DNA of 64,000 nt, from assembly GCF_012273015.1 (NCBI RefSeq), contig NZ_CP050954.1, positions 3,760,001-3,824,000 of the forward strand, in the 5' to 3' direction. Below, piece by piece: positions 57,137 to 64,000 of this stretch. Origin of the DNA: Hymenobacter sp. BT18 (GTDB taxonomy: Bacteria > Bacteroidota > Bacteroidia > Cytophagales > Hymenobacteraceae). The notes under the pieces were generated by a model. The model was not told the origin of the DNA, did no database searches, and saw only the letters and a program-made list of their open reading frames with translations. The translations under genes were made by a program, and so were the position numbers. Every line of letters starts with the position of its first letter. Position 1 is the stretch's first letter.

Positions 57137-58106
57137 GGTTGGCATCGTCGGCGGAGCCGGCTACACTGCGGGGGAGCTGATCCGCATTCTGCTGCACCAT
57201 GCGTACGCGGAGCTGGGCGCCATCGTCAGCTCCTCCAACGCCGGCAACTCGATCTACCAGGTCCACGACGACCTGGTAGGGGAGACGGACCTGGTATTTA
57301 CCTCGGAGCTGGCTGGTGATGAAGACGTAGTGTTTCTGTGCCTGGGCCACGGCAACTCCAAAGCCTGGCTGACTCAGCACGAACTACCCGAAACGACGCA
57401 CATCATCGACCTCAGCAACGACTTCCGGTTGGAAGCTGACGCGGAGTTTGAAGGCCGGGAGTTTGTGTACGGGTTGCCGGAGCTGAACCGGAGCCGCATT
57501 CAGCAGGCCCAGAGCATTGCCAACCCCGGCTGCTTCGCTACGGCTATCCAGTTGGCCTTGCTGCCGCTGGCCCAGGCGGGTAAGCTGACGGATGATGTGC
57601 ACGTATCGGCCATTACGGGCAGCACGGGCGCGGGCCAGAGCTTGTCGGAGACAGTGCACTTCTCGTGGCGCACCAACAACGTGTCTATCTACAAGCCGTT
57701 CACTCACCAGCATTTGGGCGAGATAGGGGAGAGCCTGGCGCAGCTACAGCCGCAGCTGGAAAGCGCCATGCACTTCATCCCGTACCGCGGCAACTTCTCG
57801 CGCGGCATCTTCGCCAGCGTCTATACGCCGTCGGATTTGACCCAGGAGGAAGCGCGGGAGCTGTACCAGCAGTTCTACGCCGATGCGCCTTTCACCACGG
57901 TTTCGGATAAGGAAATTCACCTCAAGCAGGTAGTCAACACGAATAAGTGCCTGCTGCACGTGCAGAAATTCGGTAAGCAGCTGCTCATCACTTCGGTTAT
58001 CGACAACCTGGTGAAGGGCGCTTCGGGCCAGGCAGTGCAGAACTTGAACCTGCTGTTTGGTCTGCCGGAAACGACGGGGCTGAATTTGAAAGCGGGACTG
58101 TTTTAA
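57126..58106 (+). CDS. argC: N-acetyl-gamma-glutamyl-phosphate reductase
   Basis: This 326-residue NADP-dependent reductase makes N-acylglutamate semialdehyde. Seen: KVGIVGGAGYTAGELIRILL (NADP loop), LDLSNDFRLE-like segment (HIIDLSNDFRLEADAEF), the catalytic Cys in SIANPGCFATAIQLAL, ITGSTGAGQSLSETVHFSWR, and the His region HFIPYRGNFSRGIFA. The ATG at 57126 lies inside the end of argG (11-bp overlap); a longer ORF start at 57048 is deep within argG and is rejected. It is followed by a REP-like palindrome before argD. Confidence 0.96.
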   Translation: MNIKVGIVGGAGYTAGELIRILLHHAYAELGAIVSSSNAGNSIYQVHDDLVGETDLVFTSELAGDEDVVFLCLGHGNSKAWLTQHELPETTHIIDLSNDFRLEADAEFEGREFVYGLPELNRSRIQQAQSIANPGCFATAIQLALLPLAQAGKLTDDVHVSAITGSTGAGQSLSETVHFSWRTNNVSIYKPFTHQHLGEIGESLAQLQPQLESAMHFIPYRGNFSRGIFASVYTPSDLTQEEARELYQQFYADAPFTTVSDKEIHLKQVVNTNKCLLHVQKFGKQLLITSVIDNLVKGASGQAVQNLNLLFGLPETTGLNLKAGLF

Positions 58107-58113
58107 CCCATCA

Positions 58114-58226
58114 GAACGTCATTCCGAGCGTAGCGCAGCGAAGTCGAGGAATCTCGCCTGCTCTGACGTCCAGAATAGCATTGCAACATCAGCACGCGAG
58201 ATTCCTCGGCAAGCTCGGAATGACGT
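58114..58226. repeat. REP-like palindrome, GAACGTCATTCCGAGC family (copy 4)
   Basis: The left arm begins GAACGTCATTCCGAGCG and continues GAGGAATCTCGCCTGCT; the right arm reads ATCAGCACGCGAGATTCCTC then GGCAAGCTCGGAATGACGT, matching copies at 16661 and 24133. The loop region is divergent. It fills the argC-argD gap. Confidence 0.85.
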
Positions 58227-58242
58227 ACTTCTTCTGAGTTAT

Positions 58243-58288
58243 GCCGAGCGTCTCTAAGTTCTAACCTCTCAGCTCTCACTTCTACAAA
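58243..58288. repeat. TTCTAACCTCTCAGCTCTCAC repeat word before argD
   Basis: A pyrimidine-rich word, CTCTAAGTTCTAACCTCTCA then GCTCTCACTTCTAC, lies directly upstream of the argD ATG. It resembles the repeats between the GNAT gene and argG. Confidence 0.5.
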
Positions 58289-58290
58289 CC

Positions 58291-59454
58291 ATGGAGCTTT
58301 TCAACGTATATCCGCTCGTCAACATCACGCCGGTAAAGGCGCTGGGGGCGAAACTATGGGACGATAAGGGCCAGGAGTACCTGGATTTCTACGGCGGCCA
58401 CGCCGTTATTTCCATCGGCCACAGCCACCCGCACTACGTGCAGCGCCTCACCGGGCAGCTGCAGAACATCGGTTTCTACTCCAACTCGGTGCAGATTCCG
58501 ATTCAGCAGGAGCTGGCACGTAAGCTGGGCCAAGTGTCGGGCTACGAGGACTACTCGCTGTTTCTGTGCAACTCCGGGGCCGAGGCCAACGAGAATGCGT
58601 TGAAGCTGGCCTCCTTCCACACTGGCAAAAAGCGTGTATTGGCCTTCAAAGGCGCTTTTCACGGGCGTACGTCCGGCGCGGTAGCGGCTACCGACAACCC
58701 GAAAATTGTGGCTCCCTTCAACGCCGACCACGCCATTTCCTTCGTGGAGTACGACCTGGCGGCGGTGGAGCAGGTGCTGCAAGGCGGCGACGTGTGCGCG
58801 GCCATTATCGAGCCTATCCAGGGCGTGGGCGGCATCATCATGCCATCCGATGAGTTCCTGACTGGCCTAGCCGCGCTGTGCAAACAATACGGCGCGCTGC
58901 TGATTGCCGACGAGGTGCAGAGCGGCTACGGCCGCAGCGGCAGGTTCTTCGCCCACCAGCACGCTGGCATCCGGCCCGACGTTATTTCGGTAGCCAAGGG
59001 CATGGGCAACGGCTTCCCCATCGGTGGTATCCTGATTGCGCCGGAGCTGAAGGCGTCCTATGGTCTGCTGGGCACTACGTTCGGCGGCAACCACCTCGCC
59101 TGTGCCGCGGCGCTGGCCGTGCTGGAAGTTATTGAGCAGGAAGATCTGCTGCACCATGCTGCCGAGCTAGGCGCTTACCTGCGGCAGGAGTTGGTAGCCA
59201 ACGCCGGGGCTGAGGAAATACGCGGCCGCGGCCTGATGGTGGGCATTAAGTACGACTTCCCCATTAAAGACGTGCGCGACAAGCTGCTCTCGGACTTCCA
59301 CATCTTCGTAGGCAACGCCTCCGACCCAACGGTACTGCGCTTGCTCCCCCCACTGAACATCACGAAGGCTGAAGTTGACCGGTTCCTGCAGGCGCTATAT
59401 GCCCTGACGGAGAAATCGGTAAACGTCATTCAGCAGGCCTCCGCGCTGGACTAA
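58291..59454 (+). CDS. argD: Acetylornithine (or succinylornithine) aminotransferase
   Basis: This 387-residue class III aminotransferase turns N-acylglutamate semialdehyde to N-acylornithine with glutamate. Seen: NVYPLVNITPVKALGAKLWD, YLDFYGGHAVISIGHSHPHY, LFLCNSGAEANENALKLASF, FHGRTSGAVAATDNPK, ALLIADEVQSGYGRSGRFF, and the Schiff-base Lys in VISVAKGMGNGFPIGGILI, and FGGNHLACAAALAVL. The N-terminus with VNITPV is typical of the Bacteroidota ArgD branch. Context between argC and carA supports the call over ornithine or GABA aminotransferase. Confidence 0.94.
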   Translation: MELFNVYPLVNITPVKALGAKLWDDKGQEYLDFYGGHAVISIGHSHPHYVQRLTGQLQNIGFYSNSVQIPIQQELARKLGQVSGYEDYSLFLCNSGAEANENALKLASFHTGKKRVLAFKGAFHGRTSGAVAATDNPKIVAPFNADHAISFVEYDLAAVEQVLQGGDVCAAIIEPIQGVGGIIMPSDEFLTGLAALCKQYGALLIADEVQSGYGRSGRFFAHQHAGIRPDVISVAKGMGNGFPIGGILIAPELKASYGLLGTTFGGNHLACAAALAVLEVIEQEDLLHHAAELGAYLRQELVANAGAEEIRGRGLMVGIKYDFPIKDVRDKLLSDFHIFVGNASDPTVLRLLPPLNITKAEVDRFLQALYALTEKSVNVIQQASALD

Positions 59455-59459
59455 GGCGG

Positions 59460-59563
59460 TGTAGAGGCGCGACACTTCGCGTCTCGTCGGTGAACGGCCC
59501 GCTCTAATCCGCTGGCTTGTCTTCGTCAGCAACGATAGAGACGCGAAAAGTCGCTTCTCTACA
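59460..59563. repeat. Imperfect palindrome (TGTAGAGGCGCG type) between argD and carA
   Basis: A 26-bp arm (59460-59485, beginning TGTAGAGGCGCGACA) pairs with 59538-59563 (ending TCTCTACA) with four mismatches, around a loop of 52 bp. It has a different core from the GAACGTCAT family. It lies in the gap before carA. Confidence 0.7.
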
Positions 59564-59578
59564 TCCCAAACACTATAG

Positions 59579-60655
59579 ATGAACCAAGTAAAACTGATTC
59601 TGGAAGACGGCACCGAACTCGAAGGCGAGTCCTTCGGCGCGTATACCTCCGCGGCCGGGGAGGTGGTCTTCAGCACGGCCATGACGGGCTACCCTGAGAA
59701 CCTGACCGATCCGTCCTTTGCCGGGCAGATCCTGGTGCTGACCTACCCGATGGTGGGCAACTACGGCGTGCCGGGCGAGGAACTCTACGAGTCCATTTCC
59801 CGCATCTTCGAGTCGGACAAGGTGCACGTGGCCGGTCTGGTGGTCAACTACTACTCCCAGGAGCACAGCCACTGGCACGCGGCCAAGAGCCTGGGCGACT
59901 GGCTCAAGGAGTACAACATTCCCGGCATCTGCGGGGTGGACACGCGCCTTTTGACCAAGAAGCTGCGCGAGAAGGGCGCCCTGCTGGGCAAAATCGTGGC
60001 CGAGGAAGATATTCCGATGCACGACCCGAACCTGGAGAACCTGGTGGCGCAGGTCAGCCCCGCGGGCGTGCAGCACTACGGCCACGGCCAGCACAAGATC
60101 GTGCTGGTGGACTGCGGCACCAAGACCAATATTATCCGCTGCTTTCTGGAGCGCGACGTGGAACTGATCCGCGTGCCCTGGGACTACGACTTCACCCAGC
60201 TCGACTACGACGGCCTGTTTCTCTCGAACGGCCCCGGCGACCCGAAGATGTGCCAGGCCACCATCAAGCACCTGCAGAAAGCCCTGCAACAGGACAAGCC
60301 CATCTTCGGCATCTGCCTGGGCTCCCAGCTCATGGGCCTGGCCGCGGGCGGGGACACGTTCAAGCTCAAGTACGGGCACCGCAGCCACAACCAGCCGGTC
60401 AAGCTGACCGGCACCCAGCGCAGCTACATCACCAGCCAGAACCACGGCTATGCGGTGGACCCCACCACGCTGCCGAGCGAGTGGACCATGCTGTTTGAGA
60501 ACCTGAACGACGGCACCTGCGAAGGCATCCAGCACCAGACCAAGCCCTTCTTCTCCACCCAGTTCCACCCCGAAGCCGCCGGCGGCCCCCAGGACACGGA
60601 GTTTCTCTTTGATGACTTTCTCAAAGCGGTGGCCGCGTACAAGGCCGCCCAGTAG
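59579..60655 (+). CDS. carA: Carbamoyl-phosphate synthase small subunit
   Basis: This 358-residue glutaminase subunit supplies ammonia to CarB for arginine and pyrimidine synthesis. The N-terminal CarA-specific domain (LEDGTELEGESFGAYTSAAGEVVFSTAMTGYPE) is followed by a class I glutamine amidotransferase domain: LFLSNGPGDPKMCQAT, the nucleophile in PIFGICLGSQLMGLAAG (Cys near 240), and the His-Glu pair in STQFHPEAAGGPQD. It starts at 59579, with a palindrome upstream, and is followed by carB after 68 bp. Confidence 0.97.
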   Translation: MNQVKLILEDGTELEGESFGAYTSAAGEVVFSTAMTGYPENLTDPSFAGQILVLTYPMVGNYGVPGEELYESISRIFESDKVHVAGLVVNYYSQEHSHWHAAKSLGDWLKEYNIPGICGVDTRLLTKKLREKGALLGKIVAEEDIPMHDPNLENLVAQVSPAGVQHYGHGQHKIVLVDCGTKTNIIRCFLERDVELIRVPWDYDFTQLDYDGLFLSNGPGDPKMCQATIKHLQKALQQDKPIFGICLGSQLMGLAAGGDTFKLKYGHRSHNQPVKLTGTQRSYITSQNHGYAVDPTTLPSEWTMLFENLNDGTCEGIQHQTKPFFSTQFHPEAAGGPQDTEFLFDDFLKAVAAYKAAQ

Positions 60656-60723
60656 CATCACCCGATACCCGACAGCGCTTTTTTAACACGACCCTTCTCC
60701 CGGTCTGTTACCCAACCCCTAGA

Positions 60724-63700
60724 ATGCACAAACCCAACAAAGTACTGATCCTCGGTTCCGGCGCCCTGAAAATCGGGGAGGCCGGCGAGTTCGATTACTC
60801 CGGCTCGCAGGCCCTGAAGGCCCTGAAAGAGGAAGGCATCCGCACGATCCTGATCAACCCCAACATTGCCACCGTGCAGACGTCCGAGGGCCTGGCCGAC
60901 GACGTGTACTTTTTGCCCGTGACGCCCTACTTCGTGGAGGAAGTCATCCAGAAGGAGCAGCCCGACGGCATCCTGGTGGCCTTCGGCGGGCAGACGGCCC
61001 TGAACTGCGCCGTGGCCCTGTACCGCGCCGGCATCTTCGACAAGTACCAGGTGCGCGTGCTCGGCACGCCCGTGCAGAGCATCATCGACACGGAGGACCG
61101 CGACATCTTCAAGGACAAGCTCGACCAGATCGGCGTGCTCACCGCCCGCAGCGAAGCCGTGACGACGATGGAGGACGCGCTGGCGGCCGGGGAGCGGATT
61201 GGCTTCCCGATCATCGTGCGCGCCGCCTTCGCCCTGGGCGGGCTGGGCAGCGGCTTTGCCAACAACCCCGACGAGCTGCGCGCCCTGGCCCAGAAGGCCT
61301 TCTCCACCTCCGACCAGATTCTGGTGGAAGAGTCCTTGAAAGGCTGGAAGGAAGTCGAGTACGAGGTGGTGCGGGATGCTTATGACAACTGCATCACCGT
61401 CTGCAACATGGAGAACTTCGACCCCATCGGCATCCACACCGGCGAGAGCATCGTGGTGGCCCCGTCGCAGACCTTGAGCAACCGCGAGTACCATAAGCTG
61501 CGCAGCATCGGCATCCAGACCATCCGCCACCTGGGCATCGTGGGCGAGTGCAACATTCAGTACGCGCTGGACCCCTACTCGGAGGAATACCGCGTCATTG
61601 AGGTGAATGCCCGCCTCTCCCGCTCCTCGGCCCTGGCCTCCAAGGCCACGGGCTACCCGCTGGCCTTCGTGGCCGCCAAGCTCAGCCTGGGCTACTCGCT
61701 GGCCGAGCTCAAGAACAGCGTCACGCAAACCACCTCGGCCTTCTTCGAGCCCGCCCTGGACTACCTGGTGGTCAAGCTGCCGCGCTGGGACCTGGGCAAG
61801 TTCTCGGGCGTGCAGCGCCAGATCGGCTCGGCCATGAAGAGCGTGGGCGAGGTCATGGCCATCGGCAAAACGTTCGAGGAAGCCATTCAGAAGGGCCTGC
61901 GCATGCTCGACACGGGCCGGCGCGGCTTCGTGGCCAACAAAGCCGAGTCGCAGCTCGACCACGCCAGCCTGGACCAGCTGCTGAGCGAGCCCAACGAGGA
62001 GCGCATCTTCGCCATCAACGAAGCTTTCCAGGCCGGCTACGACGTGGACCGCGTGCACGCGCTCACGCGCATCGACCGCTGGTTTCTGCAGCGCCTCTAC
62101 GGCATCTTCCAGCTGGGCCAAACGCTCGGCGAGAAGCGCCACAACGGCGGCCTTGACGCCCTGGATACGGCCCTGCTGCGCCAGGCCAAGAAGCAGGGCT
62201 TTTCGGACCAGCAGCTGGCCGTGCTGCTGCTGGGCCCGGCCGAGGTGAAGGCCAACGAGCTGCTCGTGCGCGCTCGCCGCCAGGCCCTGGGCGTGCGGCC
62301 CGTCGTCAAGCAGATTGACACGCTGGCGGCCGAATTCCCGGCCCAGACCAACTACCTGTACCTGACCTACCACGGCACCGAGCACGACCTGGAACCGGAA
62401 ACCGACAAGTCGGTGGTGGTGCTGGGCTCGGGCGTGTACCGCATCGGCTCGTCGGTGGAGTTTGACTGGTGCGGGGTGAATGCGGCCCAGACCGTGAACG
62501 AGGAGGGCTACAAGTCCATCATCATCAACTACAACCCCGAAACCGTGAGCACCGACTACGACGTGTCGGACCGCCTCTACTTCGAGGAATTGAGCTACGA
62601 GCGGGTGATGGACATCCTGGACTTTGAGGCGCCGCAGGGCGTGATCCTGAGCACCGGCGGGCAGATTCCCAACAACATTGCCACCCGCCTGGAAGCGGCC
62701 GGCGCGCCCATCCTGGGCACGGCCGCCGCCCGCATCGACGAGGCCGAAAACCGCCACAAGTTCAGCTCCATCCTCGACGAGCTGGGCATTGCCCAGCCGC
62801 GCTGGAGCGAGCTGACCACCCTGGAGGCCATCTACGCCTTCGTCAAGCAGGTGGGCTTCCCGGTGCTGATCCGGCCGAGCTACGTGCTGTCGGGGGCGGC
62901 CATGAACGTGGTCTCGAACGTGCCGGAGCTGGAGGAGTACCTGAAGCTGGCCGTGGACGTCAGCGCCGAGTACCCGGTGGTGGTGTCCGAGTTCATCCAG
63001 GAGGCGAAGGAAATCGAGCTGGACGCGGTGGCCGACAAGGGGGAAATTGTTTCCTATGCTATTTCCGAGCACGTGGAGTTTGCCGGGGTGCACTCGGGGG
63101 ATGCGACCATGTACTACCCGCCCCAGCGCGTGTACGTGGGCACGGTGCGCAAGCTCAAGGTCATTGCCGAGAAGATTGCCCGGCGCTTCCAGATCAGCGG
63201 GCCGTTCAACATCCAGTTCCTGGAGAAGAACCGCGAAATCCGGGTGATTGAGTGCAACCTGCGGGCCTCGCGCTCCTTCCCGTTCGTGAGCAAGGTCTCG
63301 GGCCACAACCTGATCAGGAAGGCCACGCAGGTGCTGCTGGGCGTGCCCGTGGCGCGCGACGCGAGCGAGCTGGTCTACGATTTGCCCTTCGTGGGGGTGA
63401 AGGCCTCGCAGTTCTCCTTCACGCGCCTGCAGGGGGCGGACCCGGTGCTGCGCGTGGACATGACCAGCACCGGGGAGGTGGGCTGCCTGGGCGACACGGC
63501 CGAGGAAGCGCTGCTGAAGTCCTTGCTGAGCGTGGGCTACCGGATTCCGGAGAAGACGGTGCTCATCTCCAGCGGCCCGCTGACCTCGAAGGTGGCGCTG
63601 CTGGAATCGGCGCAGGTGCTGGTGCAGAAGGGTTACCAGCTCTACGCCACGCACGGCACGCACAGCTTCTTTGCCGAGCACGGGGTGGCCAGCACCCTGG

Positions 63701-63960
63701 TGTACTGGCCCGACGAGCTGCAGGAGCCCAACGCGCTGAGCCTGCTGCGCGCGCGCCAGATTGACCTGGTCATCAACATTCCGAAGAACACGAGCAAGGG
63801 CGAGCTGGACAACGACTACAACATCCGGCGCACGGCCGTGGACTTCAACAGCCCGCTCATCACCAACGCCCGCCTCGCGAAAGCCTTCATCCACGCCTTC
63901 ACTTCCCTCTCGCTCGAGGACCTGAAGATCAAAAGCTGGAACGAGTACAAGGCCCTGTAG
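60724..63960 (+). CDS. carB: Carbamoyl-phosphate synthase large subunit
   Basis: This 1078-residue enzyme is of full length for the family. Two homologous ATP-grasp halves are visible: the N-terminal half starts KVLILGSGALKIGEAGEFDYSGSQ with FALGGLGSGFANN and VEVNARLSRSSALASKATGYPLA, the second half starts VVVLGSGVYRIGSSVEFDWC with RPSYVLSGAAMNVV and ECNLRASRSFPFVSKVSG. The last about 150 residues form the MGS-like allosteric domain (VLISSGPLTSKVALLESAQVLVQKGYQLYATHGTH). With carA it makes carbamoyl phosphate for argininosuccinate and pyrimidine synthesis. The stop is at 63958-63960, 40 bp from the window end. Confidence 0.98.
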   Translation: MHKPNKVLILGSGALKIGEAGEFDYSGSQALKALKEEGIRTILINPNIATVQTSEGLADDVYFLPVTPYFVEEVIQKEQPDGILVAFGGQTALNCAVALYRAGIFDKYQVRVLGTPVQSIIDTEDRDIFKDKLDQIGVLTARSEAVTTMEDALAAGERIGFPIIVRAAFALGGLGSGFANNPDELRALAQKAFSTSDQILVEESLKGWKEVEYEVVRDAYDNCITVCNMENFDPIGIHTGESIVVAPSQTLSNREYHKLRSIGIQTIRHLGIVGECNIQYALDPYSEEYRVIEVNARLSRSSALASKATGYPLAFVAAKLSLGYSLAELKNSVTQTTSAFFEPALDYLVVKLPRWDLGKFSGVQRQIGSAMKSVGEVMAIGKTFEEAIQKGLRMLDTGRRGFVANKAESQLDHASLDQLLSEPNEERIFAINEAFQAGYDVDRVHALTRIDRWFLQRLYGIFQLGQTLGEKRHNGGLDALDTALLRQAKKQGFSDQQLAVLLLGPAEVKANELLVRARRQALGVRPVVKQIDTLAAEFPAQTNYLYLTYHGTEHDLEPETDKSVVVLGSGVYRIGSSVEFDWCGVNAAQTVNEEGYKSIIINYNPETVSTDYDVSDRLYFEELSYERVMDILDFEAPQGVILSTGGQIPNNIATRLEAAGAPILGTAAARIDEAENRHKFSSILDELGIAQPRWSELTTLEAIYAFVKQVGFPVLIRPSYVLSGAAMNVVSNVPELEEYLKLAVDVSAEYPVVVSEFIQEAKEIELDAVADKGEIVSYAISEHVEFAGVHSGDATMYYPPQRVYVGTVRKLKVIAEKIARRFQISGPFNIQFLEKNREIRVIECNLRASRSFPFVSKVSGHNLIRKATQVLLGVPVARDASELVYDLPFVGVKASQFSFTRLQGADPVLRVDMTSTGEVGCLGDTAEEALLKSLLSVGYRIPEKTVLISSGPLTSKVALLESAQVLVQKGYQLYATHGTHSFFAEHGVASTLVYWPDELQEPNALSLLRARQIDLVINIPKNTSKGELDNDYNIRRTAVDFNSPLITNARLAKAFIHAFTSLSLEDLKIKSWNEYKAL

Positions 63961-64000
63961 ACAGTTGACCGATTCCAAAGGGACGCCATGCGGATAAGCT

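Noticed and set aside
60658..63978. A 1106-codon minus-strand ORF opposite carB
   Set aside because: It mirrors carB; its translation is His/Leu/Arg/Gln-rich low-complexity sequence with no recognisable domain, a common effect of high-GC codon usage on the opposite strand.
1..64000. CRISPR arrays, complete insertion sequences, prophage and rRNA
   Set aside because: No regularly spaced direct repeats of 20-40 bp, no transposase, integrase or phage structural ORFs and no rRNA-like sequence were seen.

Overview
The window looks like a chromosomal segment of a GC-rich member of the Bacteroidota, most likely Hymenobacter or a close relative in the Cytophagales. This is inferred from a C-terminal type IX secretion (T9SS) type A sorting domain, Bacteroidota-type promoter elements (TTTG, 18-19 nt, TAnnTTTG), few Shine-Dalgarno sequences, a PreA/PreT pair and a Bacteroidota-style arginine cluster. 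No rRNA, tRNA, CRISPR array, prophage or complete insertion sequence was seen. Genus assignment was not tested by alignment.

Layout. 1-11.5 kb: envelope and lipoprotein genes, a dicarboxylate/amino-acid symporter, a dipeptide epimerase, a MarR regulator with a YceI protein, and a DUF4132 protein with a small partner. 11.5-26.3 kb: a decayed S9 peptidase remnant, then housekeeping and envelope genes (clpS, recR, a fused glycosyltransferase, an aminotransferase, a heptose-7-phosphate kinase, hemE, marC, purE, an EEP phosphatase/nuclease, a DegT aminotransferase, a FAD monooxygenase, dnaK). 26.3-27.6 kb: an AT-rich island with a frameshifted small gene. 27.6-36.5 kb: a minus-strand locus coding for every step of reductive uracil/thymine breakdown (preA, preT, hydA, a beta-ureidopropionase-type nitrilase, a class III aminotransferase and a CoA-acylating semialdehyde dehydrogenase), interrupted by a four-helix-bundle gene flanked by repeats. 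36.9-51.1 kb: mixed genes, among them a frameshifted alpha/beta hydrolase, an RluE-like pseudouridine synthase, a VWA membrane protein, a DUF6624-TonB fusion, a YiiX-like hydrolase, fabG, two paralogous TPR proteins around a geranylgeranyl-reductase-family gene, lpdA and a TetR regulator. 51.3-64 kb: a divergent arginine/carbamoyl-phosphate region, with argH, an argE-type M20 gene and argB on minus and a GNAT acetyltransferase, argG, argC, argD, carA and carB on plus.

Two working units stand out. The pyrimidine locus should convert uracil to dihydrouracil, N-carbamoyl-beta-alanine, beta-alanine, malonate semialdehyde and acetyl-CoA. The arginine region holds most of the pathway plus both carbamoyl-phosphate synthetase subunits, but no ornithine-type carbamoyltransferase. 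Its 600-bp divergent centre holds a 22-codon upstream ORF with an Arg-Arg pair, overlapped by mutually exclusive hairpins: a candidate arginine attenuator.

Intergenic DNA is rich in palindromic repeats of several families. Some of them supply or abut stop codons. In three genes a TAnnTTTG-like -7 element lies exactly four bases before ATG, which predicts leaderless mRNAs.
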